Origin: Mesorhizobium sp.
GTDB taxonomy: Bacteria; Pseudomonadota; Alphaproteobacteria; Rhizobiales; Rhizobiaceae
Assembly: GCF_017306545.1 (NCBI RefSeq)
Contig: NZ_JAFKID010000031.1
Location: 1-50,741 of the forward strand
Length of the DNA: 50,741 bases
Direction of reading: 5' to 3'
Below the pieces are notes generated by a model. The model searched no databases. It saw only the letters and a program-made list of their open reading frames with translations, and was not told the DNA's origin. Both the position numbers and the translations under genes were made by a program. This document shows positions 39,700 to 48,215 of this stretch, in pieces (positions within the stretch are counted from its first letter, which is position 1; the number at the start of each line of letters is the position of its first letter).

Positions 39700-40594
39700 G
39701 GCCTCTTTCCTGCGCCACGATGTCGGCGAGCGCCTTTCCATAGGAGGATTGACGCTGCCTCTGGGCGAGATCGGAGAGTTGGTCAAGGGTGATCAGCCCA
39801 CGGCGAAACGCCAGCTCTTCCGGTGAGGACACGAGCAGTCCCTGCCGATCCTGCAACGTCTTCACGAATTCGCCGGCCTGATGGAGGCTTTCGTGGGTCC
39901 CCGCATCGAGCCACGCGAAACCGCGGTGCAGCGTTTCCACGCTCAACTTGCCCGCGTCGAGGTAGCGCTGAAGGACGGAAACAATTTCGAGTTCGCCGCG
40001 CGCGGAGGCAACCACGTCGTCCGCATAGTCGCAGGCGTTCTCGTCCAGGAAATAGAGTCCGGTCACGGCCCACGGAGAGCGCGGCTGCTCGGGTTTTTCC
40101 TCGATCGACAAGGCGCGGGCCTCGCCGTCGATCTCGACGACGCCGAATTGGCGCGGGTCGCGTACCAGGCTGGCGAAGATCGTCGCGCCGTCATTGGCCG
40201 CGGCGCGATCGATAAGTGTCTGGAGGCCATGTCCGAAGAAGATGTTGTCGCCCAGGATGAGAACGCTTGGCGCGCCGTCCAGAAAATCCCGGCCTATGCG
40301 ATAAGCATCGGCGAGGCCCCTTGGATGATCCTGGACCGCATAGGAAAAGCGGATGCCCCATTGCGAGCCGTCGCCGAGCAGGCGGCGGAATGCCTCCACA
40401 TCGTGCGCTGTCGTGATGACGAGGATTTCCCGCACGCCCGCCATGATCAGCGTGGAGATCGGGTAATAGATGAGCGGTTTGTCGAAGATGGGCAGCAGTT
40501 GCTTCGAGGCGGCCATTGTCAAAGGAAAGAGCCGGCTGCCAGTACCTCCCGCCAGAACGATGCCTTTTCGTGCGGTTGATTTTTGACCTGTCAT
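39692..40594 (-). CDS. rfbA: Glucose-1-phosphate thymidylyltransferase
   Basis: 300-residue RmlA-type nucleotidyltransferase joining dTTP and glucose-1-phosphate. The signature 'GIVLAGGTGSRLFPLT' is at 11-26, followed by 'SKQLLPIFDKPLIYYPIS', 'LGDNIFFGHGL' and 'EEKPEQPRS'. First gene of the minus-strand dTDP-amino-sugar operon; the ATG at 40594 is preceded by a divergent gap shared with the plus-strand membrane protein series. Confidence 0.96.
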   Translation of the reverse strand: MTGQKSTARKGIVLAGGTGSRLFPLTMAASKQLLPIFDKPLIYYPISTLIMAGVREILVITTAHDVEAFRRLLGDGSQWGIRFSYAVQDHPRGLADAYRIGRDFLDGAPSVLILGDNIFFGHGLQTLIDRAAANDGATIFASLVRDPRQFGVVEIDGEARALSIEEKPEQPRSPWAVTGLYFLDENACDYADDVVASARGELEIVSVLQRYLDAGKLSVETLHRGFAWLDAGTHESLHQAGEFVKTLQDRQGLLVSSPEELAFRRGLITLDQLSDLAQRQRQSSYGKALADIVAQERGHG

Positions 40595-40842
40595 GTCATC
40601 GCCGATCCATCAAGGCCCGCCTCGTTCTGCTTTCCGATGCAGGTAAAGAAGTCTGCTGACGGCTCCCGATAGATGCAGGGCTGACTCAAGCGGAGGCGAA
40701 GAACCCGCTTTCTATTCAATACTTGACCGGCAACGTCAATCACGCGGCCGCTTCTCGAAGCACCTTTTTCATGCCGCAGAATCGAACTATAGAACCAAGC
40801 CGGGGAAGCCAATGTGCGCAGCAGGACTTGGTTGGGGGTATC
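40595..40842. promoter_or_regulatory. Divergent promoter region between the two glycan operons
   Basis: 248 bases between rfbA and the next plus-strand gene. TTGAC and GTCAA form a small dyad at 40723-40739 and TTGACC could act as a -35 element. No conserved JUMPStart sequence was found. The region should contain promoters for both directions. Confidence 0.4.
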
Positions 40843-42033
40843 GTGGCAACACGGAAACTGTCCGTCGGGCTCAGCCTGGCGATTTTCGTCATCTTTGCGC
40901 TCTATTTTCGAGCCATTATTCTCGATCCAAATATCGGCTCGGATCTGAACGCCCACATCGGCTTCGCCAAGAGCGCTTATGACGGGGAGGGCGTGTGGCC
41001 CCGTCACATTCTTTATTTTGCGTTGGTCGCTCTGACTTCGTTCTGGTCGAGTTCCTTGAGCGTCTGGGAAACCAGCGGATGGCTATGGTTGTCGCTGCTG
41101 GTCGTCGCCAAATTCGCGGCAACCCTGTGGTTCGGGCGCCTTTGGCTGGGCGGCTCCGATCAAGCAGTCGCGCAGGCCGAAAGCGGCGGGCGCGACGGAA
41201 ACCTGGCCTTGGTCGCGATCGCGCTTTGCATGACGGTCGTCTTCTGCTTCCCGCCCCCAGTGGCATTCCTGCAAGGCCTTTGGTATTCTTTTTCGTTCCC
41301 GCCGAACGTCTGGCACAATTCCACGCACATCGCGGTGATGCCGTTTGCGATCGTCGTCTTCGGCCTGTCCGTGCGGCAGCTCGAACAGCCCGACAATGTC
41401 GGCCGTGCGATCGCGGTCACTGTCATGGCTATCGTCTCTGCTCTGGCCAAACCGTCGTTCCTCATGGCTTGGCTGCCGGTCTACGGGCTCTGCACCCTCA
41501 TTCTTTGGTGGAAGGATCGCTCGTTCCGGAAATTCCTAATCGCGATCTTGCCGGTGGCCCTCAGTGTCGCCGTTCTCGCTGTTCAGTATTACCTGATATA
41601 CGGCAAGAATATAAACAATGCTTCGGTGAAATTTGGATATATGGACGCGTGGCTCAGTCGGTCTGGCCGTTTTGAAATTGATTTTTACATCTCCATCCTA
41701 ATGTCTTCTCTTTTCCCGATCGTTTTTTATCTTTTTTTCCCGGCAAGGGTGAAGAATCTGTCACATATATTGGCGATCGGCATGGTCGCGATTTCCTATT
41801 TTTACGCTGCGGCTTTCAGCGAGACGGGTGAGACGCAGGCCGGCAATTTCATGTGGCCGATCATCGGCGCTAATTTCATCGCCTACATGCTGTGTATTTT
41901 CGATCTCCATGCAATCTGTCGCAGGCAGAAGGGCGGGCTTCGTGCCGGTGTGCCGGCGGCGGTATTCGCATTGTGCTCCATTTGGGGCGTTGCCTATATG
42001 GTCCGCTACCTTCTGATCGGTGGGTACGGGTGA
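40843..42033 (+). CDS. Polytopic membrane protein, possible GT-C glycosyltransferase
   Basis: 396 residues with about ten hydrophobic segments. The first periplasmic loop has 'DPNIGSDLNAHIGFAKSAY', acidic residues followed by H and a helix, a layout seen in GT-C enzymes. No closer family was recognised. The start is uncertain: GTG at 40843 with a GGGGG tract just upstream is chosen; an in-frame ATG at 40771 would add 24 residues of poor composition. Its 3-prime end lies one base from the next start. Confidence 0.7.
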   Translation: MATRKLSVGLSLAIFVIFALYFRAIILDPNIGSDLNAHIGFAKSAYDGEGVWPRHILYFALVALTSFWSSSLSVWETSGWLWLSLLVVAKFAATLWFGRLWLGGSDQAVAQAESGGRDGNLALVAIALCMTVVFCFPPPVAFLQGLWYSFSFPPNVWHNSTHIAVMPFAIVVFGLSVRQLEQPDNVGRAIAVTVMAIVSALAKPSFLMAWLPVYGLCTLILWWKDRSFRKFLIAILPVALSVAVLAVQYYLIYGKNINNASVKFGYMDAWLSRSGRFEIDFYISILMSSLFPIVFYLFFPARVKNLSHILAIGMVAISYFYAAAFSETGETQAGNFMWPIIGANFIAYMLCIFDLHAICRRQKGGLRAGVPAAVFALCSIWGVAYMVRYLLIGGYG

Positions 42034-42034
42034 A

Positions 42035-43516
42035 ATGGAGTTTCCTGCTTCTCTCATCAGGACGGAGAGGTCGGGCGGGGCGCGCCTGCTTGCCCTGGGG
42101 GCGACGGCGGCGATCCTGCTGATCGTCCATCTCTACAATTGCGTAACCGCAATCCACCAAGGCTATCTTCCCACGAGTTCCGACGAAATAGACTATGTAA
42201 AATCCGTCGAATATTTCGTTCTCAACGGCCATCCTCATGCTTTTTCGACATTCGACGAAATCTATTCGCCGAACGGAAATTTTTCTTTCCATGGTCCTGT
42301 CTATACGGTCGTGTTCGGCCTTCCTGGATTGATGTTCGATTTCGATTTAAAATATATTATTTTATATATTAATATATTAATATCAATTGTATCAATTATA
42401 TTTATATTAAAAATCTTAAAAGACATGGAAATAGGGATAATCGTATCATCGATACTATTGTCATCCCCGATTTTTTATATGTATTCGACATCGTCAATGA
42501 TGGAGATATTGCAGATATTTATTTCAATTTTGATCGCAGGTATATTTTATGTTTTTATAAGATGCCCTGTCGTTGGAATGGTGATGCCTCTCTTTTTTGG
42601 GTTCACGAGGCAATCGAATTTTCTCTATTCGGTCGGCGTATTCGGCAGGAGAATGTCTGCCTCCCGGCTTGTCCTGATGTTCGCGTTGTGGACCTTCTCG
42701 TTTCTTCTATTGCTGGCGGACATAAATTTTCTTCATGCTTCCTTTCCCGGAGGCAAACTGGCGAATGTGGCGCAGATGCTCGCGCAACTGGACCTGTTCG
42801 GGGCGGGGCGCGAATTGGCTGCCAACGCCGTTCGCGGAGCCCAGCGATTTTTCACCTCGCCCGAGGACGGCGGTTTCTACCTGGTTGCGAGATATGTCTT
42901 TGTGGCGGCGACGGTCTATTGTCTGGCGGTTGGTTTTGTTCGCGTTCAGCCTCGCCTCCTAGCGGCGGGGATGGTGGGCTTGGCGTTTTTTGCTGCCCTC
43001 CTTACTCTGTACGATGTGGGCGACTGGCGCGATCTGCGAAGCCTGGCTGGCGTCACGGTGTTCCTGATGGTCGTCTTGGGCCAGCACCGGCGTAAGGCGT
43101 TTCTTTTGCTTGTTCTGCTGGCTCAACTCGCGACCTATCCGGCACTGGTGAGCTACGGCTCCGAATTCAACAATCTACGCGTCATTCCGTTCAGAAATCA
43201 GGTGCAGGCGGCCGATGCCGAAGTGGCGGCCTACAAAGCGCTGAGCGCGCTTCCGGCTACCCGTCCCGGCGAGGATTTTATCCTCCTGTCCGTGGATGCA
43301 GGCCTTTTTCCGACCGATATGGGTGTTGCATATCTGAGCCTGCCGGTCCGCAGCGATAGCGGCCTGGCGATGCGCTATACATTCCAGCGATACGGCTTGG
43401 CTGGAGCCAGCCAGGCAGACTATCGGCTATCCGCGCAACCGTGCCCCGACCGACCTGCGGTTTTGAGCACGTCATTCTTCCAAGTATGTCGTCTTGTCGT
43501 CCAGCGAGATCCGTGA
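42035..43516 (+). CDS. Polytopic membrane protein, GT-C-like, with AT-rich core
   Basis: 493 residues, about ten hydrophobic segments, then a soluble C-terminal part. 'PTSSDEIDYVKSVEYF' at about 46-61 contains the acidic pair and helix typical of the first loop of GT-C glycosyltransferases (ArnT/dolichyl-phosphate-mannose-protein type). The reading frame runs without break through a stretch of extreme base composition: 42361-42420 has only 4 G or C in 60 bases, encoding an isoleucine-rich helix region. ATG at 42035 is preferred over GTG at 42020. It is followed 18 bases later by the acyltransferase gene. Confidence 0.8.
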   Translation: MEFPASLIRTERSGGARLLALGATAAILLIVHLYNCVTAIHQGYLPTSSDEIDYVKSVEYFVLNGHPHAFSTFDEIYSPNGNFSFHGPVYTVVFGLPGLMFDFDLKYIILYINILISIVSIIFILKILKDMEIGIIVSSILLSSPIFYMYSTSSMMEILQIFISILIAGIFYVFIRCPVVGMVMPLFFGFTRQSNFLYSVGVFGRRMSASRLVLMFALWTFSFLLLLADINFLHASFPGGKLANVAQMLAQLDLFGAGRELAANAVRGAQRFFTSPEDGGFYLVARYVFVAATVYCLAVGFVRVQPRLLAAGMVGLAFFAALLTLYDVGDWRDLRSLAGVTVFLMVVLGQHRRKAFLLLVLLAQLATYPALVSYGSEFNNLRVIPFRNQVQAADAEVAAYKALSALPATRPGEDFILLSVDAGLFPTDMGVAYLSLPVRSDSGLAMRYTFQRYGLAGASQADYRLSAQPCPDRPAVLSTSFFQVCRLVVQRDP

Positions 43517-43534
43517 GGTGTGGAGCTGTGGATC

Positions 43535-44647
43535 ATGAAACCTGAGACTGTTCGCCTGGACAGAGAAGGTAGTCTGACCCGCTACTATTTTCTCGACGGT
43601 CTTCGCGGATGGGCTGCGCTGATTGTAATGATCCTTCACGTCTTCTTCGGCAGCCTGCCGTTCGCCGACTTCGGTTTCCTGCGTATGGACATTTGGTGGT
43701 CTTTCAACGGGAACTACATGGTCGGTCTGTTTTTTGTGGTATCCGGATTCGCGCTTTCGATAAGTTACATTAGGAATGGGGATCGTTCTCTTTTGGTGAG
43801 AATGGCCGCGGGTCGGTATTTCCGGCTTTTGATCCCAATCATGGCGACTTGCATTTTGGTGAGCCTATTCCTCAATGCGGGAATGTTCCCGGCGCCGGCC
43901 GATCGCACGCCAACCTATGCCGGACACTACGGATTCGCGCCAACGATCAGCCATCTTGTCTGGTTCTCTTTTATTGGTGTGTTTTTCGACTTCAGTTTCG
44001 CCGAAACCTACGCTGGCCCGTTGTGGACGATGTCCTATGAGCTTTTGGCTTCCTATGCCTTGCTGTTTCTTCTCTTCGTGTCACCCGGCAGGCGGTGGCG
44101 CGTGATCGCCGGCGTTGCGATCTCTGGTTATTTTCTCGTGACCGGTTCGTATTATTCCTTGTTTTTCATTGGCGCTCTTGCAGCGGAAGCTTATGTCGTT
44201 GTCAATGATCGCGGACTGAACAATGGGCGCGTTGTCTGGATGCTCGGGGCTTCGCTTCTCGTCGGCGGGTATGTTTTCACCCGCTTTGCTCCGGCAAGCA
44301 CGATAGTACTCCTCGTCAGTGTGTCGCTCTGGTTCTGCGGAACCATGCTCAATCCTGCCATGCGGGCATTTATGGAGACGCCTTTCAGCCGGTTTCTGGG
44401 TGTCATTTCCTTTCCGCTGTATCTGATACATGAAGCCATGATCGTCGCCGTCGGCATGCCTGTCTATGTCGGTGCGGACAGCGCTTGGGGGCGGGCTCTG
44501 GCCGGCATTCTCGCGGCGGCCGCATCGTTGGCGCTCGCTTATGCAGGCACCCCCGTCAACAAACTGGCTATAGTCGTTTCACGCCGGGTTGGTAATGCCG
44601 CCGCTCTTCTGCTCGGACAGGGGGGGCGTCGCCGCGAACCTGCCTGA
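43535..44647 (+). CDS. Acyltransferase 3 family membrane protein
   Basis: 370-residue integral membrane O-acyltransferase (OafA/YrhL/NodX type) with ten predicted membrane segments. The N-terminal signature 'YYFLDGLRGWAALIVMILH' has the conserved arginine and histidine; 'VGLFFVVSGFALS' and 'ISFPLYLIHEAMI' near the C-terminus are also typical. It moves acetyl or longer acyl groups from the cytoplasm to sugars of surface polysaccharides. The start is the ATG at 43535; an upstream GTG at 43520 is less likely. A GGAG is 10 bases upstream. Confidence 0.92.
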   Translation: MKPETVRLDREGSLTRYYFLDGLRGWAALIVMILHVFFGSLPFADFGFLRMDIWWSFNGNYMVGLFFVVSGFALSISYIRNGDRSLLVRMAAGRYFRLLIPIMATCILVSLFLNAGMFPAPADRTPTYAGHYGFAPTISHLVWFSFIGVFFDFSFAETYAGPLWTMSYELLASYALLFLLFVSPGRRWRVIAGVAISGYFLVTGSYYSLFFIGALAAEAYVVVNDRGLNNGRVVWMLGASLLVGGYVFTRFAPASTIVLLVSVSLWFCGTMLNPAMRAFMETPFSRFLGVISFPLYLIHEAMIVAVGMPVYVGADSAWGRALAGILAAAASLALAYAGTPVNKLAIVVSRRVGNAAALLLGQGGRRREPA

Positions 44648-44834
44648 GCCGGGTACGCCGCGATGCTACTTGCTTTTGCTCGCGGCATCTACGGACACTC
44701 CAGTCGCGCGCGACACGTTGAAGTATTGATATGTGGACGGAACGTGCTAAGGGCAAAAACTGATGGGGGCCGACAGCAAAGCCGGTCAAACCTGATGGCG
44801 TCCAGGTCGATAACCGACGTCCTGTGGGAAGAAC
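44648..44834. promoter_or_regulatory. Region upstream of the GtrB-like operon
   Basis: 187 bases without a credible gene. It separates the acyltransferase from the next operon, so a promoter is likely. GGGAAGAA at about 44826-44833 is close to the GTG start. Nothing else recognised. Confidence 0.35.
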
Positions 44835-45893
44835 GTGTTGGCTGACGGGCAGGTCGGGCGGACGACTGAATCCGGTGAATATGGCGAGACGGGCGTCGTC
44901 GATTCCTTGTTGCGGGAGACGATCGGACCGAAGTACTCGGTCGTCGTTCCGGTTTACAACGACGGTGCCCTCGCGCCGGCTTTCTGCGAAGAGATAGCCA
45001 AGACGTTCCGCGGCTATCTCGGCGTGGAGGACCTGGTTGGCCACGTCGAACTGATCTTCGTCAACGACGGAAGCCGCAACGATTCCCTCGGACACCTGAA
45101 GGCGATGACCGCGCGCTATCCCTTCGTCCGGGTTATCGATCTCTCCCGCAATTTCGGACAGCACATCGCGATCGCCTGTGGCCTGTCCGATGCTCACGGC
45201 GACGTCGTGCTGCGCATGAACATCGACATGCAGGATCACCCCGACCAGATTCCGCTGCTTCTCGATGCGATGCACACGGAGCACCTGGATCTGGTGGTCG
45301 GACAATATGCCGTTCGCGAGAGTCCTTGGGCCAATCGCCTCACAGCCTGGCTTTATTTCTACCTGTTCGAGTTTCTCACCGGGTTTTCGTCGCCCCAGAA
45401 CACGTCTCCGCTGCGGGCCATGAGCCGTCGTTTCGTCGACGCCTACAACCGGCTGACGGAACGCTCGCGCTTCCCGCAGGGGCTCGATCAATGGCTCGGC
45501 TTCGATCATAAATACGTCCCCATCGAACACAGCCCGCGCAGCGTCGGCAAGTCTTCGTACAATTTCTGGTCCCGGTTGCGGTTGGGGATCGAGGGGATAC
45601 TCTATTTCTCCAATCGCCCCCTCACGCTGATCGCGATCGCCGGCTTCGCCCTCAGCCTGATCGGGCTGGCCCTGGGCCTCTACGTCGTCCTGGCTCGACT
45701 CTTCTGGGTTGCGCTGCTTCCCGGTTACGCATCGATCGTGTCGGTCGGCCTGATCGCTTTCGGCATCCAGCTTGGCTGCATGGGGGTGGTCGGCCTTTAT
45801 GTCGCGCGAATTTTCGCGGAAACGCAAAACCGCCCGCTCTACATCGTCAAGGCGTGTTATACGCACGCCGGCAAGGAACAAGGTAAGGAATGA
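44835..45893 (+). CDS. Polyprenyl-phosphate glycosyltransferase (GtrB/ArnC-like)
   Basis: 352-residue GT2 enzyme. 'YSVVVPVYNDG' opens the GT-A fold, VNDGS is at 76-80, the DxD-like 'NIDMQD' at 129-134, and 'LGIEGILYFSNRPL' precedes two membrane helices (about 260-290 and 297-326), the layout of GtrB, ArnC and DPM1. These move a sugar from a nucleotide donor to undecaprenyl phosphate on the cytoplasmic side. The GTG at 44835 is the only useful start. It is 4 bases from the next gene and heads an operon with TylF-like, FAD and small transporter genes, which suggests it loads an unusual sugar. Confidence 0.93.
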   Translation: MLADGQVGRTTESGEYGETGVVDSLLRETIGPKYSVVVPVYNDGALAPAFCEEIAKTFRGYLGVEDLVGHVELIFVNDGSRNDSLGHLKAMTARYPFVRVIDLSRNFGQHIAIACGLSDAHGDVVLRMNIDMQDHPDQIPLLLDAMHTEHLDLVVGQYAVRESPWANRLTAWLYFYLFEFLTGFSSPQNTSPLRAMSRRFVDAYNRLTERSRFPQGLDQWLGFDHKYVPIEHSPRSVGKSSYNFWSRLRLGIEGILYFSNRPLTLIAIAGFALSLIGLALGLYVVLARLFWVALLPGYASIVSVGLIAFGIQLGCMGVVGLYVARIFAETQNRPLYIVKACYTHAGKEQGKE

Positions 45894-45897
45894 AAAG

Positions 45898-46674
45898 TTG
45901 AGCAAGCAGCACGAATCGGCAGTCGTCAGTTATTCTTCATCGGACAGTCTGAACGCGCGGAACGAGATATTCGATCTCCTGCGTTCCTATCCCGCCACCG
46001 AAGAGGAAACCGAGCGGTCTCTCGGACTGTTCTTGCGCGGATCGCTGCTGGCGCGGATCCTCGCGGTGCGCGACTTGTACGCCCGGATCGTCGATCTTCC
46101 CGGCGTCATCATGGACATCGGAACCTGGCGCGGCCAGACCGCTGTGCTTTGCGAAAATTTCCGCGCCATCTACGAGCCGCTTCACCTCAACCGCCGCATC
46201 GTCTGCTTCGATACGTTCGAGGGCTATCAGGGTTTTTCGGACAAGGACAAGGCGACCGAGCTTCACCAGGATGGAACCTACGGCGTCGGCGGCGAGAGCT
46301 ATTCGGCCTATCTGGCGAAACTGCTCGAACTGCATGAGAAGTCGAATGCGATGGGGCACAATTTCGGCAAGCATACGGTCGTCAAGGGCGACTGCCGCGA
46401 GACGATCCCTCAGTATTTCAAGGACAACCGCAACGAGTTCGTCTCGCTCGCTTTCTTCGACGTGAATTCCTATGAGCCTTCGCTGAAGGCATTCGAGGAC
46501 GTTTGGCCCCGCATGGTGCCGGGCGGCATCGCCGCGTTCTGGCAGTTGACGCGCCGTACCATTCCGGCAGAGGCGATGGTGTATTCCGACAACATCCTGT
46601 CGAAAGTGCCGCACACGCTGCGGCGGTGCGAGACGTATCCGGGACTGTGCTATCTGGTGAAGCCCGCCTCGTAG
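45898..46674 (+). CDS. TylF/MycF-like methyltransferase with altered active site
   Basis: 258 residues. 'VIMDIGTWRGQTA' at 70-82 is the S-adenosylmethionine motif and 'VCFDTFEGYQGFS' follows as in macrocin O-methyltransferases. Later blocks diverge: where the family reads 'DxDLYEPT' this has 'DVNSYEPS' (188-195), and the 'GGxxxxDDY' block is 'GGIAAFWQLT' (209-218). The aspartates that bind the metal in MycF therefore appear lost. It may use a different mechanism, or be a non-catalytic partner. The start is a TTG at 45898 with AAGGAATG upstream, four bases after the GtrB-like gene; no ATG fits. Confidence 0.82.
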   Translation: MSKQHESAVVSYSSSDSLNARNEIFDLLRSYPATEEETERSLGLFLRGSLLARILAVRDLYARIVDLPGVIMDIGTWRGQTAVLCENFRAIYEPLHLNRRIVCFDTFEGYQGFSDKDKATELHQDGTYGVGGESYSAYLAKLLELHEKSNAMGHNFGKHTVVKGDCRETIPQYFKDNRNEFVSLAFFDVNSYEPSLKAFEDVWPRMVPGGIAAFWQLTRRTIPAEAMVYSDNILSKVPHTLRRCETYPGLCYLVKPAS

Positions 46675-46707
46675 CCCGCAGCAAAGCATTTTCTGGGATC
46701 AGCTCAC

Positions 46708-48159
46708 ATGGATCGGATCATTCTCGGCAACGGCGTCGTCGGCCTTTCGTCGGCATTCGGCTTGCTTCGCCGCATGCCGGCGAACGACAGGATCGTCGTC
46801 GTGGGGAAGGCGTCGCGCCCCGGTTCGGCGACCCTGGCGGCCGCAGCGATGCTCAATTCGTTCGCGGAAATCGAGGCCGGCGGGCTGGAGCACGAGATCG
46901 ACCTGTTCCGCTTCGAACTGAGCCATCTCGCCACGCGCATGTGGCCGGAATTCGAGCTCTCCCTGATTGCGGCGGCGGGTTCGCGTCTTCCGCATGCATG
47001 TTCGAAGTGCAGCGGCTGCGCCGGCGGCGGCTGCTTCAGCAGCGGCACCTATGTGGTCAACAACACGGCGACCGACGATCTCGACGACTTGAATTTCGAC
47101 GCCATTCTGAAGGCGCTCGACGACTTCAACGAGCAGCACGCGCTGATAGCGCCCGGCGACATACCCGGCTACAAGCCGCAGCAGCGTTATCGCGCGACCC
47201 GCGCGCTGCTGATCCACAACGAAGGCTGGTTCAACCCGCGCATCATGGTCGAAAAGATGGAGGCCGCGCTGGTCAATTCCGGCCGGGTCGACTTCGTCGA
47301 TGCGTCGGTCGACAGGCTGGTGCATGAGAACGGCATGATCCGCGGAGCGCTGCTCGACAACGGCACGCTGTTGGAGGGCGACCAGTTCCTCCTGGCGACG
47401 GGCGCCACGGCGACCGATGTCGTCGAGCGCAGCGAGCTCGACCTCGGTATGCAGCGCGTGTTCTACGGTATCGGCACGTCGCTCGAAATCCGCAGCGCCG
47501 ACGCACCGCTGACCAATGTCATCCGCACGCCGAACCGCGGCCTTGCCTGCGGGCTCTATACGGCTCCCTATTTCCAGACGCCCGAACTGCCCAACGATCA
47601 CGTCCTCGTCGGCGCCAGCAATTTCGTTGCGCCGACGATCCACTTTCATGGCAGGCTCACCAGCGTCGAGACGTTGATGAGCGGGGCGATCCGCCAGATC
47701 AATTCCGACTTCTATCGCGCCGACCTGATCCGCGTGAACGTCGGCGCGCGGCCGACGAGCCAGGACACTTATCCGATGCTCGGGCCGACCCAGGTCGCCA
47801 ACCTCTTCGTCGCGACCGGAACCAAAAGGGACGGCTTTCACATGGCGCCGCTGATCTCCGACGTCATGTCGGCCATGATGTGCGGCGAAGCCGTGGACGA
47901 GCGCTTGGCCTGGTTTCGCCCCGATCGCAAGGTGATCCGCATCATGAGCCGGGAAGAGGCGGTGAAGAAGGCAGTCCGCCATCAGATCAGCGCTGCTTAT
48001 CAGCATGGGTTCGAGCCGGCGACGACGCGCATGCCGGAGCAGCTGGAACAACAACTGCGTTCCGTTGTGGAGAAGCTGCACGATCAGGTGGGCGCCGAGG
48101 ACTGGGGCATTCCGCCGGAAATGCTCGACATGTATCGGTACGGCCATGCCAAAGTCTGA
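46708..48159 (+). CDS. FAD-dependent oxidoreductase (DAO family) with Cys-cluster insertion
   Basis: 483 residues, longer than glycine oxidase (about 370). The dinucleotide motif G7-N-G9-V-V-G12 starts the protein; 'GSATLAAAAMLNSFAE' near 40 is the helix typical of ThiO/DadA. A four-cysteine insertion C98-x2-C101-x2-C104-x4-C109 sits where relatives have none that I know. 'FVATGTKRDGFHMAPLI' is the flavin-contacting C-terminal block. It would oxidise an amine or hydroxyl of an unknown substrate. A final helical tail of about 70 residues follows. It is co-directional with the TylF-like gene (33 bases) and the transporter (56 bases). Confidence 0.87.
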   Translation: MDRIILGNGVVGLSSAFGLLRRMPANDRIVVVGKASRPGSATLAAAAMLNSFAEIEAGGLEHEIDLFRFELSHLATRMWPEFELSLIAAAGSRLPHACSKCSGCAGGGCFSSGTYVVNNTATDDLDDLNFDAILKALDDFNEQHALIAPGDIPGYKPQQRYRATRALLIHNEGWFNPRIMVEKMEAALVNSGRVDFVDASVDRLVHENGMIRGALLDNGTLLEGDQFLLATGATATDVVERSELDLGMQRVFYGIGTSLEIRSADAPLTNVIRTPNRGLACGLYTAPYFQTPELPNDHVLVGASNFVAPTIHFHGRLTSVETLMSGAIRQINSDFYRADLIRVNVGARPTSQDTYPMLGPTQVANLFVATGTKRDGFHMAPLISDVMSAMMCGEAVDERLAWFRPDRKVIRIMSREEAVKKAVRHQISAAYQHGFEPATTRMPEQLEQQLRSVVEKLHDQVGAEDWGIPPEMLDMYRYGHAKV

Positions 48160-48215
48160 GCAGCGTCGAAGCGCATGGGCGCACCCATTAGCCCTGTTCG
48201 CATAAGGGCCGAGCG

